Origin: Asterias rubens
Taxonomy: Eukaryota > Echinodermata > Asteroidea > Forcipulatida > Asteriidae
Direction: 5' to 3'
DNA length: 64,000 nt
Assembly (NCBI RefSeq): GCF_902459465.1
Contig: NC_047076.1
Coordinates: 1,811,488 to 1,875,487, forward strand
Within the stretch, counting starts at the first letter, position 1; each line of letters opens with the position of its first letter. The notes beneath the pieces were generated by a model. It was given only the letters and a program-made list of their open reading frames with translations. It had not been told where the DNA came from and searched no databases. The translations under genes and the position numbers were made by a program. Shown piece by piece: positions 36,961 through 46,538 of the stretch.

Positions 36961-37521
36961 TTTACAGAGTTTTGTCTTAACTTCGTGCATATTACATTGT
37001 ACCTTGTCAACCTTTGAAAAAATGAAATTTTATTTTTATTTGAGTTATATCAAGTCTTTCCACATATTTTATGAAGTACTGCTTATAAATACTTGTGGAT
37101 AATTATCTGATTGGTGCTTTCAGATTTGTGTACTAATTAAGTTTTTAAAGACAGTGGACACTATTGGTAATTGTCAAAGACCAGTCTTCTCACTTGGTGT
37201 ATCTCAACATATGCATAAAATGTGAAAATTTGAGCTCAATTGGTCGCCGAATTTGCGAGATGATAATGAAAGAAAAAACACCCTTGTCACACGAAGTTGT
37301 GTGCTTTCAGATGCTTGATTTCGAGACCTCAAATTCTAAATCTGAGGTCTTGAAATCAAATTTGTGGAAAACTACTTCTTTCTCGAAAACTACTTTACTT
37401 CAGAGGGAGCCGTTTCTCACAATGTTTTTTACTATCAACAGCTCCCAATTACTTGTTACCAAATAAGGTTTTATGCTAATAATTATTTTGAGTAATTACC
37501 AATAGTGTCCACTGCCTTTAA
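36961..37521. repeat. 561-bp dispersed duplication, copy 1
   Basis: The segment from GTTTACAGAGTTTTGTCTTA to the right end of a MITE is repeated at 55050-55611 with only scattered differences. The copy includes about 185 bp of non-MITE sequence followed by a complete M1 element, and it ends exactly where the M1 element ends. Confidence 0.9.
37145..37521. mobile_element. MITE family M1 copy inside the 561-bp duplication
   Basis: TTAAAGACAGTGGACACTAT to ATAGTGTCCACTGCCTTTAA, opposite orientation to 14008-14394, with intact central hairpin. Confidence 0.9.
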
Positions 37522-37870
37522 ATACCGTAACTACAGCTAACACGTTTTACAAGCTAAAATAATTGTCATGGCTTGTTTTCTCGAAAACTACAGCACTTCA
37601 GCAAGTATTTAAGTCAAGCTTTTTATTATCATTATCTTTAAACCGTATAAATATAATGGAAATCTGTGGACATTGTATTTTGTGTCCTACCAAATGTCCC
37701 CAATTCCTTTAATTTAGTGTGTGTGGAAATAAAGTATTCTTGTTACGAATAAAATTGAAAAGGGAAAAACTAAGTGATGAAATCCGAGTCGATGTTGATC
37801 CTTCTTACTGTCACACGTGGAATGTACATTTTTTTAATTGATTGTTTTCATTTTTATTTAATTCGCACAG

Positions 37871-37979
37871 CGCTGCTCGTCCGACGAGCCACCTTCCCGC
37901 CCGACCTGCGTGCGCAGGCGAGCTGTATGCGTGTACTGACGGCCTCCGCATGCGGAGAGTGGTACGAGTTCGGATGACC
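37871..37979 (+). CDS. weak candidate terminal exon, unknown product
   Basis: A GC-rich island follows an acceptor-like 'tttatttaattcgcacag'. Reading LLVRRATFPPDLRAQASC..., the frame stays open to TGA at about 37976. Other frames are also open for 20-45 codons, and no partner exon or family is recognised. Confidence 0.2.
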
Positions 37980-40900
37980 TGTGATAGGCTACATTCCACG
38001 ATGATAAGCTGATGATAAGTAGTTTTTTTCTTTTTCTTTGGAAGACGGGAAAAAATAACACAAATTGTTCAGGTGCTCCCTGTCCTGCCGATTTCCATGT
38101 AGGCCCCTACATAAGTAAGTCAACAACCCCAAGGTCACAATATTGGGCAATTGTTTATACACTGTAATCCATTTTCTTTGGCTCTAAAAATCTATCTAGT
38201 TTGCGGTGCACCCTTTAAACGATGTGCTGTGACCTGTGTTATTACATGTTTATAAAACTAAAAGAGCCACCAAGCTGGACTTCCTGCAGGCACGGTTTGT
38301 ACACAGCTCCATTGAAGATAACATAACGTATTATTTATATTTTATGGAGATTGTACTGTCCAATTCTTATCAACTTTTGATAATAATGAACGGGGGGGGC
38401 ACATCTCAAACTTTGTACAGCTTTTACTTTCATAACGCTTGGATTTATGTGGAAATTATGACACAAAATGTCAAATTTACCATAATTATGACCAGTGCAG
38501 TATCTTGCCAAAGAATGTAAACAAAAAGTTATCTGGTCTATACAGCATGAACATCTGACGTCACACTTCCAAGCTCGGATAAAGCCTGGGGACCAGTTAT
38601 TAGGGCGGGTCCATTATTTTGTTGCAAGGAAATTGGTTGAGGGCGCACTTCATTTGTTATTGTCGTATTATCATAGACCTTATTGCAGATAGCAAAAATC
38701 CGACGTCCCGCAAAGGATTGTGGGAAATATTTTGCACCTCCAGTTATACGGTCATCACGTAACGTGTTCTACAAATTTTTTTTGTAAACAATAAGTTTGT
38801 AAACATTGACATTGTTTGTGGTGGACGGTCATGCTTCTGTGGCGGAAGACAGTTTCACCCACGAATGGGTGTACCTCCATGCTTTATTTAGCCAAGTCAG
38901 ATGTGTAATATTAATATAAAAAACTACGACAATAATGCCATCGGACCAGTGTGTGCTTTGCGACTCAACGGAAGAACGAGGGACTGTACATGTATGTACG
39001 TACGTAGGTAGGTCCATGCATGTTCTTTTGACTTTGATTGAACACAAAATAGTTTAATAAAATATCAATAAAGCTTGTTTATGATTTAATCATGACAGGG
39101 TCATGATTAAATCATCAAGCATGTCAAACCCAACAAGCTGTAGGCTACAATTTGAGTATTGTATAGGCTAGATTTATGTGTGATTTGTGGTAGAAACTAA
39201 AAAAGAAACATACATAGGCCTATTCAATTATATATTCCTCAACATTTTTTAGAGATGACAGATATTGATATTATATTCAGAATATAATATCAATATTCTG
39301 ATAATGATACTGCTCATTAATTAGCTCATAGTCATATTAGTCTTGACTGACTTTCAGGGCAGAGTGTTTGGTTATGATTTACAAGGCAAAAGATCATTCA
39401 TAAATGCCTCAATCAGTTTCGCTATCTGCATTCCTGTTGTGGTGGAGAGCGCTTCACGTGGGGTCAGGGTGTTTAAAGTTAACGAGTGATAAAGACCAGC
39501 TGGAGCTGTTTATAACCGGTTGTTTTGGATATGTTTAGATGCATAATATGTGCTGGTCTTGGTGCTAGATGTTTCACCGATACGGGTGATGTTTGTGAGT
39601 TGGCCGCGCTGGGTGTGAAAGCAAAACAAGAAACGTCTTGCACCTCAGTCATTAAAATGCAACACATGTCAGGTCATCAAATAAGATACGTAAAAGAGGA
39701 AACAAGGGCTGAACGACCACGACCCTGCCTGTTTTAAACGCCTTTTTAAGAACTTGTAACCACTCATTTATTCCCTTAGTTTTTGTCTGCTTTATCTTTC
39801 AGATAATTACTTGTGCATCAACATGCTTCGTGACAGGACTCATATTGGAAGCAGTTATTCTCCCAGTTCTGTGTTCACTCCAAAGATGTGATCTACTGTT
39901 GTTTTGTGGACTCGACCAACCACATCCTACTTCTTTTGCTGCAGGAGAGCTCATTGACCATCTTCTGAATTGACTAAAGGCTGTGTGCGTGTATGTGTGT
40001 CTTCATGCTCTTGAGGCCATTTTTGACTGATGACACGTAAATTGGCGATGAAAAGATAAATGTTAATTGCAGAGTGAACTGTGACGCAAGCGAAGGTATC
40101 GCAAATGCTTCTTAATATGCTGTGCGTGGCGTCCTGCGGTTGTAGGCTACAATTCTCAGAGAAAGTAGAATAATACAATACAATACAAACAATAACACTG
40201 TCCAAACGTCCATTTCCACTGTCTTGAAGAGTTTAAAGCTTCATTTATTCTGGTTACTTAAATCATACAATAATACTTCATAATGCAAAGATTTAAATAA
40301 TACCAAGGGTTGCAATTGCAAAGATCTAGAGGGTTGTAGTTAACCGCCTCAGTACAGTCAACATGAACAATACCTGAGGCAAACAAGGGTAGATAATAAT
40401 TGAGTGAAGTAAACTGCAATGTGTGCTATGTTACTGGAGTGTTAAAAACAGTACAGGAGATCTTGTTAATGTCATAATGTATTCCCTAATTTTGAACGAT
40501 ATATTGTGTATTTTGAATGTCTTTTTAAGCACGAGATCCAAGGCAATATCTATTGTAATCTGTACATGTATTGAGAATGTTCTCCTTTTTGGATTACTTT
40601 TGGCTCTTCCTCAAAGTTCTCAAATGTCAGAATTTTTTTCCCCACATGACAAGGTAGACTGGACTTCACTCAGACTCGACTGCACCTCAATAATTCTGTG
40701 TTAGCGAATGCATTTATATATCTTATCTATCACTTTTTCTATAATTTTTAATTTTTAATGACTAATGTTTTATCTTTAAATTATTCTAATATACATCATA
40801 AACTCTTGATGTCACTTTTTGTAAACTTAATAATTGTTACCGGACTTGTTGTTTGGTATTTTTTAATAAAACCAAAAGGAAACAAAAATAATGTGATTTT

Positions 40901-41011
40901 TGGAGAAGTTTCCTTCTCTATAAAAGTAAATTCATTGCCATACTTTTTCAATTTTAAAATGTTAATTGTCACAATTCAATATTTGTATCAATTGTTTTAA
41001 ACTTTTCCATA
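37980..41011. other. region without a recognised gene
   Basis: It contains short palindromes at 39067-39114 (ATGATTTAATCATGAC core) and 39258-39300. It also carries ATAGACCTTATTGCAGATAG at 38674-38693, also present in reverse complement at about 45429-45448, and the first copy of the duplicated segment at 40012-40422. No exon with supported homology. Confidence 0.4.
40012..40422. repeat. 411-bp duplicated segment, copy 1
   Basis: It is repeated at 42750-43161, beginning at the first base after the assembly gap, with one 1-nt indel (TGCTGTGCG against TGCCTGTGCG) and one base substitution that I could see. Confidence 0.95.
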
Positions 41012-41043
41012 TTTCAGTATTTCTAACCCTATCGGGTCGATCC
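41012..41043 (+). pseudogene. broken copy of the USP37-like exon's 5' edge
   Basis: 'ttcagtatttctaaccctatcgg' followed by GTCGATCCAG repeats the intron end and first ~28 bases of the exon at 41289 with a few changes. After that the sequence runs into a foldback element (41059-41168), so the exon copy is truncated and cannot be coding. Confidence 0.65.
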
Positions 41044-41058
41044 AGGTTGAGGTATAAT

Positions 41059-41168
41059 GCCGTGTCCAAATTGGCGACTTTGGCTACAGCTACGGCTAGA
41101 TCAGCGCGTCTGTCAGTGTTGAAGAATGGCCGTAGCTGTAGCCGAAGTCGCCAATTCGAACACGGCCT
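41059..41168. mobile_element. foldback element with GCCGTGTTCGAATTGGCGAC-type ends
   Basis: GCCGTGTCCAAATTGGCGAC at the left and GTCGCCAATTCGAACACGGC at the right are inverted repeats, continuing inward through TGGCTACAGCTACGGC and its complement. Confidence 0.85.
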
Positions 41169-41288
41169 AACTTAGAGAGGTTTGCGGTGACAACATGTGA
41201 ATATCTCTATGTGACTAGTGTTGGTTCCGAAAAGAACCGGTGGTTAGGGACTCCTATTAACGATTGTTATAATTTGTCCATGTTTCAG

Positions 41289-41420
41289 TCATTCTAACCC
41301 GATCGGGTCGATCCAGACGGCGCTGGAGCAGTTCTTCAGAGAGGAGGGTATAGAGTATGCCTGCGGAGAATGTGACTGCAAGCAGGCTATAGTCACGCAT
41401 AAGTTCACTAAGCTACCAAG
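41289..41420 (+). CDS. USP37: USP37-like deubiquitinase, single catalytic-domain exon (partial)
   Basis: The exon is bounded by 'tgtttcag' and GTAATA and encodes HSNPIGSIQTALEQFFREEG, then IEYACGECDCKQAIVTHKFT, then KLPR. The pattern SIQ-x2-L-x2-FFR-x-E-x2-EY-x-C-x2-C-x2-K-x-A-x-V-x-HKF-x2-LPR matches, as I recall it, the zinc-ribbon part of the USP37/USP26/USP29 ubiquitin-protease domain, just before the LILHLKRY motif. These enzymes cleave ubiquitin from substrates; USP37 acts in the cell cycle. Neighbouring exons (Cys box, His box) were not found; they may lie beyond large introns or in the gap at 42250-42749. Entry phase 2, exit phase 2. Confidence 0.75.
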
Positions 41421-42249
41421 GTAATAGAATTTTTTGTTGGGATGTGTTTTTTGTGATGCTGATTGGAAGCTGTTTGTTGCTTTTTTCTTAGCAACTAGGC
41501 AGTGCATTCAGCTGAACTTTTACATGTGACTTATAATGTATATTTCTTTATAATTTTGCCTATAAATCAGCATTTAATGGACAAAACCCAATATGAGTGC
41601 CAGTGTCTTTAAAGATTGATAATATTGAAGAATTATTTATTTTTGTCATTTACAAAATATTGTTTTTATATTGGGTTATAGTAGCCCTATTTTGTACCTA
41701 GATTGAGGATTTATGTATATATATGTCTTGCCTTTTTAAATACCTTTGTTCATTGGTGTTTGTGCATGTTTTTTCATGCCCTGATGTCCATCTGTGTACT
41801 GTTTTTTTTTCACCAACTGTTACCACTGTGCAATTATCCTAGTATAATCCTAGGTAATCGAAGTAACAGAACAGCAAACCCTGTTTTTTTTACCTTCATT
41901 TTCCTCCTTGCTGAGAATTTCATGTTGTCAATAGTAATGATAAATTGGTATAAGAGTTGTCTTCAGAAAACCTTTTTCAATTTATCATCAATTGCAAAGC
42001 TTTTGATGGCAAATTGGTCCAATGGTGCTCAATCAAAGGTAGTGCTGTCTTTCATTTTCACTTTTTTTTTCTAAAGAATTGATAAATTTGTCTTCGTAAA
42101 CCTGTTTAAATTCATCATTGTCACTTACAAAGCTTTCGAATGCAAATTGGTCCAATGGTTTTCAATCAGACATGTTATGTCTTTCATTCTCGCCTTTCCA
42201 AAAACCGCAACCTTACAAGCGGACACTGAAGATCGCACGAACTATGTCT

Positions 42250-42749
42250 NNNNNNNNNNNNNNNNNNNNNNNNNNNNNNNNNNNNNNNNNNNNNNNNNNN
42301 NNNNNNNNNNNNNNNNNNNNNNNNNNNNNNNNNNNNNNNNNNNNNNNNNNNNNNNNNNNNNNNNNNNNNNNNNNNNNNNNNNNNNNNNNNNNNNNNNNNN
42401 NNNNNNNNNNNNNNNNNNNNNNNNNNNNNNNNNNNNNNNNNNNNNNNNNNNNNNNNNNNNNNNNNNNNNNNNNNNNNNNNNNNNNNNNNNNNNNNNNNNN
42501 NNNNNNNNNNNNNNNNNNNNNNNNNNNNNNNNNNNNNNNNNNNNNNNNNNNNNNNNNNNNNNNNNNNNNNNNNNNNNNNNNNNNNNNNNNNNNNNNNNNN
42601 NNNNNNNNNNNNNNNNNNNNNNNNNNNNNNNNNNNNNNNNNNNNNNNNNNNNNNNNNNNNNNNNNNNNNNNNNNNNNNNNNNNNNNNNNNNNNNNNNNNN
42701 NNNNNNNNNNNNNNNNNNNNNNNNNNNNNNNNNNNNNNNNNNNNNNNNN
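42250..42749. other. assembly gap (500 N)
   Basis: Exactly 500 undetermined bases, the usual placeholder for a gap of unknown size. Open frames that cross it are artefacts. Confidence 1.
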
Positions 42750-42952
42750 TGAGGCCATTTTTGACTGATGACACGTAAATTGGCGATGAAAAGATAAATG
42801 TTAATTGCAGAGTGAACTGTGACGCAAGCGAAGGTATCGCAAATGCTTCTTAATATGCCTGTGCGTGGCGTCCTGCGGTTGTAGGCTACAATTCTCAGAG
42901 AAAGTAGAATAATACAATACAATACAAACAATAACACTGTCCAAACGTCCAT
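42750..42952 (-). CDS. candidate small membrane protein, truncated by the gap
   Basis: On the minus strand ATG at 42952-42950 opens a frame starting MDVWTVLLFVLYCIILLSLR, followed by a basic stretch (YNRRTPR) and a second hydrophobic segment (TVHSAINIYLFIANLRV), running into the N gap. In the other copy the same frame would end after SQKWPQ plus about 20 residues, but there a 1-nt deletion breaks it after RTPR. I recognise no family. It may be chance. Confidence 0.25.
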
Positions 42953-43161
42953 TTCCACTGTCTTGAAGAGTTTAAAGCTTCATTTATTCTGGTTACTTAA
43001 ATCATACAATAATACTTCATAATGCAAAGATTTAAATAATACCAAGGGTTGCAATTGCAGAGATCTAGAGGGTTGTAGTTAACCGCCTCAGTACAGTCAA
43101 CATGAACAATACCTGAGGCAAACAAGGGTAGATAATAATTGAGTGAAGTAAACTGCAATGT
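42750..43161. repeat. 411-bp duplicated segment, copy 2, abutting the gap
   Basis: See 40012-40422. The copy starts at the first known base after the gap, which makes a scaffolding or haplotype duplication likely. Confidence 0.95.
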
Positions 43162-43496
43162 AAGTGTTTTTAAGGGGCCATGAAAATACCAAGTGTGTTA
43201 TAAAGTTAATATTACCAATTTAAATATTTGAAGAAAAAAATTAAAGGATGGAAATTATAAAATAAAAAAGTGTTTGTAATTGAACAAAAAGTGTGACAGG
43301 TTTGGATTTATTTTCAGCAAGAGTTAAATTATGTGTACCCACAGTTATCAATGAAACCTTTAAACTCTCACCATAAAATGGGTCACATAATTACAGATGC
43401 TGGTTAGATTGTGAACAATTGTTTTCACACCAACCCCGGGAGTTAAACTCACAACATGCATGATATAGCATTCACAACAAGAATTTGTCACAGGTT

Positions 43497-45316
43497 TTAT
43501 ACAAGCTGCAGTTTTATCATGGCACTGTCATCTTTAGATTCCATTCCAACCTGTGGGTGTAGAAGATAGTCTGATCCCTCTTCTAGAGTCTTTTTGTGAA
43601 CAAGGACTCTGACATGCATGCCGTGTTTGCCAAAGGTGGCTGCAGCTTAATAAATATCAATTGTTTTAATGTTGGCTTTGTGAAGTCATGAGACAGCTTA
43701 ATACATTACAATTTGCCTCTGGCAGTACTGAAGCCATTATTAGTGGGCCCTGAACCACCTGACCACAGTGCCAGTCAACTTACTTGTTAATTTAAATCCA
43801 AATTTTTGAGATGCAGAGTTTGCAGAGAATCACATTTAAGTGCTCACAATACTTCTTCTTTGATGGCAAGGTTTGAAATGACTTTTCACCCACTTAAACT
43901 ACAAAATGAGACCTATCAGTATAATGAGTTTAGAATCGTTTAGAATCAAAAATGTATTAATTGGGATAGTTGCCCCCAAAATAATAAAGTTAAATGGTAA
44001 CAATTTCCAAGTAAAACCAAAAGGATTTATTTTTTGAGGATGCCCAATGCAGAATCTATTTTTGTTGTTGAATAAATCAAACTTATTTGAAAACAAAAAT
44101 TAAAAAGAAATTATATTCTTTTTTCAAATTCCTACCTTAAGAAGGGTTTCGCTCATGTGACCTAGTCCTTGCTTTTCGAATTACAAACCTACAAAAACTC
44201 ATAGTCTCATATCATATGATAAAATTATAGGCATAACAAACATACCATTATTACAGTACCAGTAGGGTCTAACAATAAAGCTTACAACTTGATGCTTTAT
44301 GGTACAGTGTACTAAAAGTATCATTTTTGTAATACATGCACAAAACAAAGCACAAAGTATGTAATTATATTATGCACAGAATCATGTTCGTACAATACGT
44401 GTACATCAAACTTGTATAAACTGAACCCTTGATAAAAACATGTTTATGCTAGGACTACTTCTAAGTTCTAGAAACTAGAAGTATGCTAGGACCTACACCA
44501 GAACCTTGTCGTACTTGTCATGTCATGATCTACGGTATAACCATGGAGGTAGAAATAGATTTATATTAATAAATATAAACATAAACCACAATTACTTAGT
44601 CACTTTTGGTCACTTTAATTTTGAACCATATCAGTGGTAGACCTAAAAAGTTGATGGTGTGAGAAATAAGGAAAAAGTATCATCTGCCACATAAAGTTTT
44701 AAAAATGTACAACTACCATGATTGAAAGCTATTCTATTTACGTCCACGTCATTGCTGATCAGTATTACAGATACAATCGAATCAAGACAATGTAACCATT
44801 GATGGGCTTTATCCATAGAGCTATATCTAGACTCTATCTAGACCAGGAATAAGAAATGTTTTTATTTTTTGTAAAACAGTCATGACAGTCCTCGATCATC
44901 ATGACCTTGGCAATGTTTCTCTGTTTTGTAACAGAAAAAATGTCTTACTTTTGTCATGGAGGTCGTCCATGCTTTTGTCGAAGTATTTATCAGCACAAAT
45001 CGGAGTCACTGGTGGGAAGTTTTGGTTGTTATTTCCGATCCTTCGAGGGTGACTGATGGTTGCGGGAGGGTCACTGATCCGTGTTGCAACTTCTGGCCAT
45101 TGACCTTGTCAATGTCAGTCTTCCGACGCCCTACAGACGTAGACGGGCAAACCTAAAAACAGTAATTTTATCGCGAAAAAATGTCGCCTTTGGAGTTTGT
45201 CTTTAACTACTGTGTCTTGTCACATTCACTTTAGCTAAAGATTACCTTAGTTTGTCTATGCCAGAACTATTTATTCTATCAACCAGCTCTTTCTCGGTCA
45301 CTCCTGTCACATCCAT
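43497..45316 (-). CDS. unidentified three-exon gene model, 107 residues
   Basis: Exons 45246-45316, 44949-45052 and 43497-43645 join in phase (2, then 1) to 324 nt. Exon 1 gives MDVTGVTEKELVDRINSSGI plus DKL; exon 2 contains FPPVTPICADKYFDKSMDDL; exon 3 contains FGKHGMHVRVLVHKKTLEEG and ends MIKLQLV before TAA. Donors are GTAATC and GTAAGA. The exon 2 acceptor is uncertain: 'caaccatcag' or an in-phase site 21 nt upstream. Upstream of the start lies an NRF1-like palindromic motif, TGCGCATGTGCGCG on the minus strand near 45400-45413, typical of housekeeping promoters. No signal peptide or membrane span. I do not recognise the family. The joined model rests on phase agreement and coding-like composition only. 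Confidence 0.4.
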
Positions 45317-46538
45317 TTTGCAAACCGATCGATCGTGTACGAACGTTGAACGTTGTTTACTTTTTTGAGCGAGGTGCCAAATTTTTCCCACAGTCCTTTG
45401 CGCGCACATGCGCAGTTGTTCAAAATTGCTATCTGCAATAAGGTCTATAGCATGCAGAGCTGATTTCAGCACAGACCGCTTGGTGGTCTATGATGAACTG
45501 GGCACGTTTTCCCATCTAGCCCAATTCCCTTCCCATGTGTTGGCTTGGAATTTTGAGGATTAACTTGGGAACTTGAGGAACTGACCACTATTTCTAGACC
45601 ACCATCCTTCCAGGTTCAGGCAAGTGGTACGATAGGCCTACGGCTGGACAACAGGGACAGCCGAATTTAGATTAGATCAGGTAATTGTTGCAACACACAA
45701 CACAACGCTATTCGGTATTCCACAGCCACAGTTGAGACAGACAACATCATGGTTCATTCATCCATTCATTTCTTTGATTTCGTCCTCCAGGAATTTTGCT
45801 TAGAAACAGAATATTTAAAGTAACCACTGATTAAATCAGTAAGCTAGACCATGATGATAGAGCAAGCGTTTAGACTTTGTTTCAAATTCAATGAAATCAT
45901 GGAGCAATAAATTCAAAACATTTATTTTGGTATATTGCCCTCACATGACATCATTGGTGTTTCATATTAATATTAACAGTGACAGTTATAAACAGTAGCC
46001 ATGACATGATTAAAAATTACTTTTGTTTGTGCTCAAGACATTGAGTCAACTCAGGCCCTAAATCGTTTTTAGTAATGATATAAGTATAACTTTTATAAGT
46101 ATAATTAATGGTTTCAAACGTTAACTGCCGTGTATTCCTAGATAGAGGTTCGTTCCCGCTATCATCTCCACGATAGCGGAAAGAACCTCATAGTTCTAGG
46201 AGTAACTGCCGTGGGAAGCAGCACAGCCAGGGGATCACCTTGTCAGCTTCTGGTCAGCTACTACTACTACTAGTACAGTCCTACTAGAACTCCGTCTAGA
46301 TGTAATGTACTTCACGGGGGAGCCTTTTTAGTTTCTAGAAGCATATTTAATGGAGATGAGGATCTTTCCACCATCAACGGTACAAACCTCTAGGTTCTAG
46401 GAGTACCCTTGTGATTTATTAATATGGTATTATTTAAAAACACATTATAGTCCACTTATACTCTAGTTATACAACCATACTCTCAATTTTATTTTCTATT
46501 TATCCAGATTTTGAGACGCTACAAATCCACAGTTGAAG
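45317..46538. other. spacer between divergent genes; likely promoter of raftlin-like A
   Basis: It contains the NRF1-like motif near 45400-45413, the ATAGACCTTATTGCAGATAG element (reversed) and a hairpin at 46137-46200 (CCTAGATAGAGGTTCGTTCC...GGAAAGAACC). An acceptor-like 'tatttatccag' at 46496-46507 suggests that raftlin-like A has an upstream non-coding exon. Confidence 0.4.
46137..46200. repeat. short foldback hairpin
   Basis: CCTAGATAGAGGTTCGTTCC and GGAAAGAACCTCATAGTTCTAGG pair imperfectly around a loop (CGCTATCATCTCCACGATAGCG). Confidence 0.75.

Noticed and set aside
37164..37466. Recurrent 60-100-codon frames reading '...[17 protein letters not shown]...' at about a dozen places
   Set aside because: They lie exactly on MITE M1 copies, occur on either strand with the element, begin at random points and have shifting frames. 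They are repeat read-through, not a protein family.
42184..42958. Open frames of 180-240 codons
   Set aside because: They run through the 500-N assembly gap, where undetermined bases cannot produce a stop.
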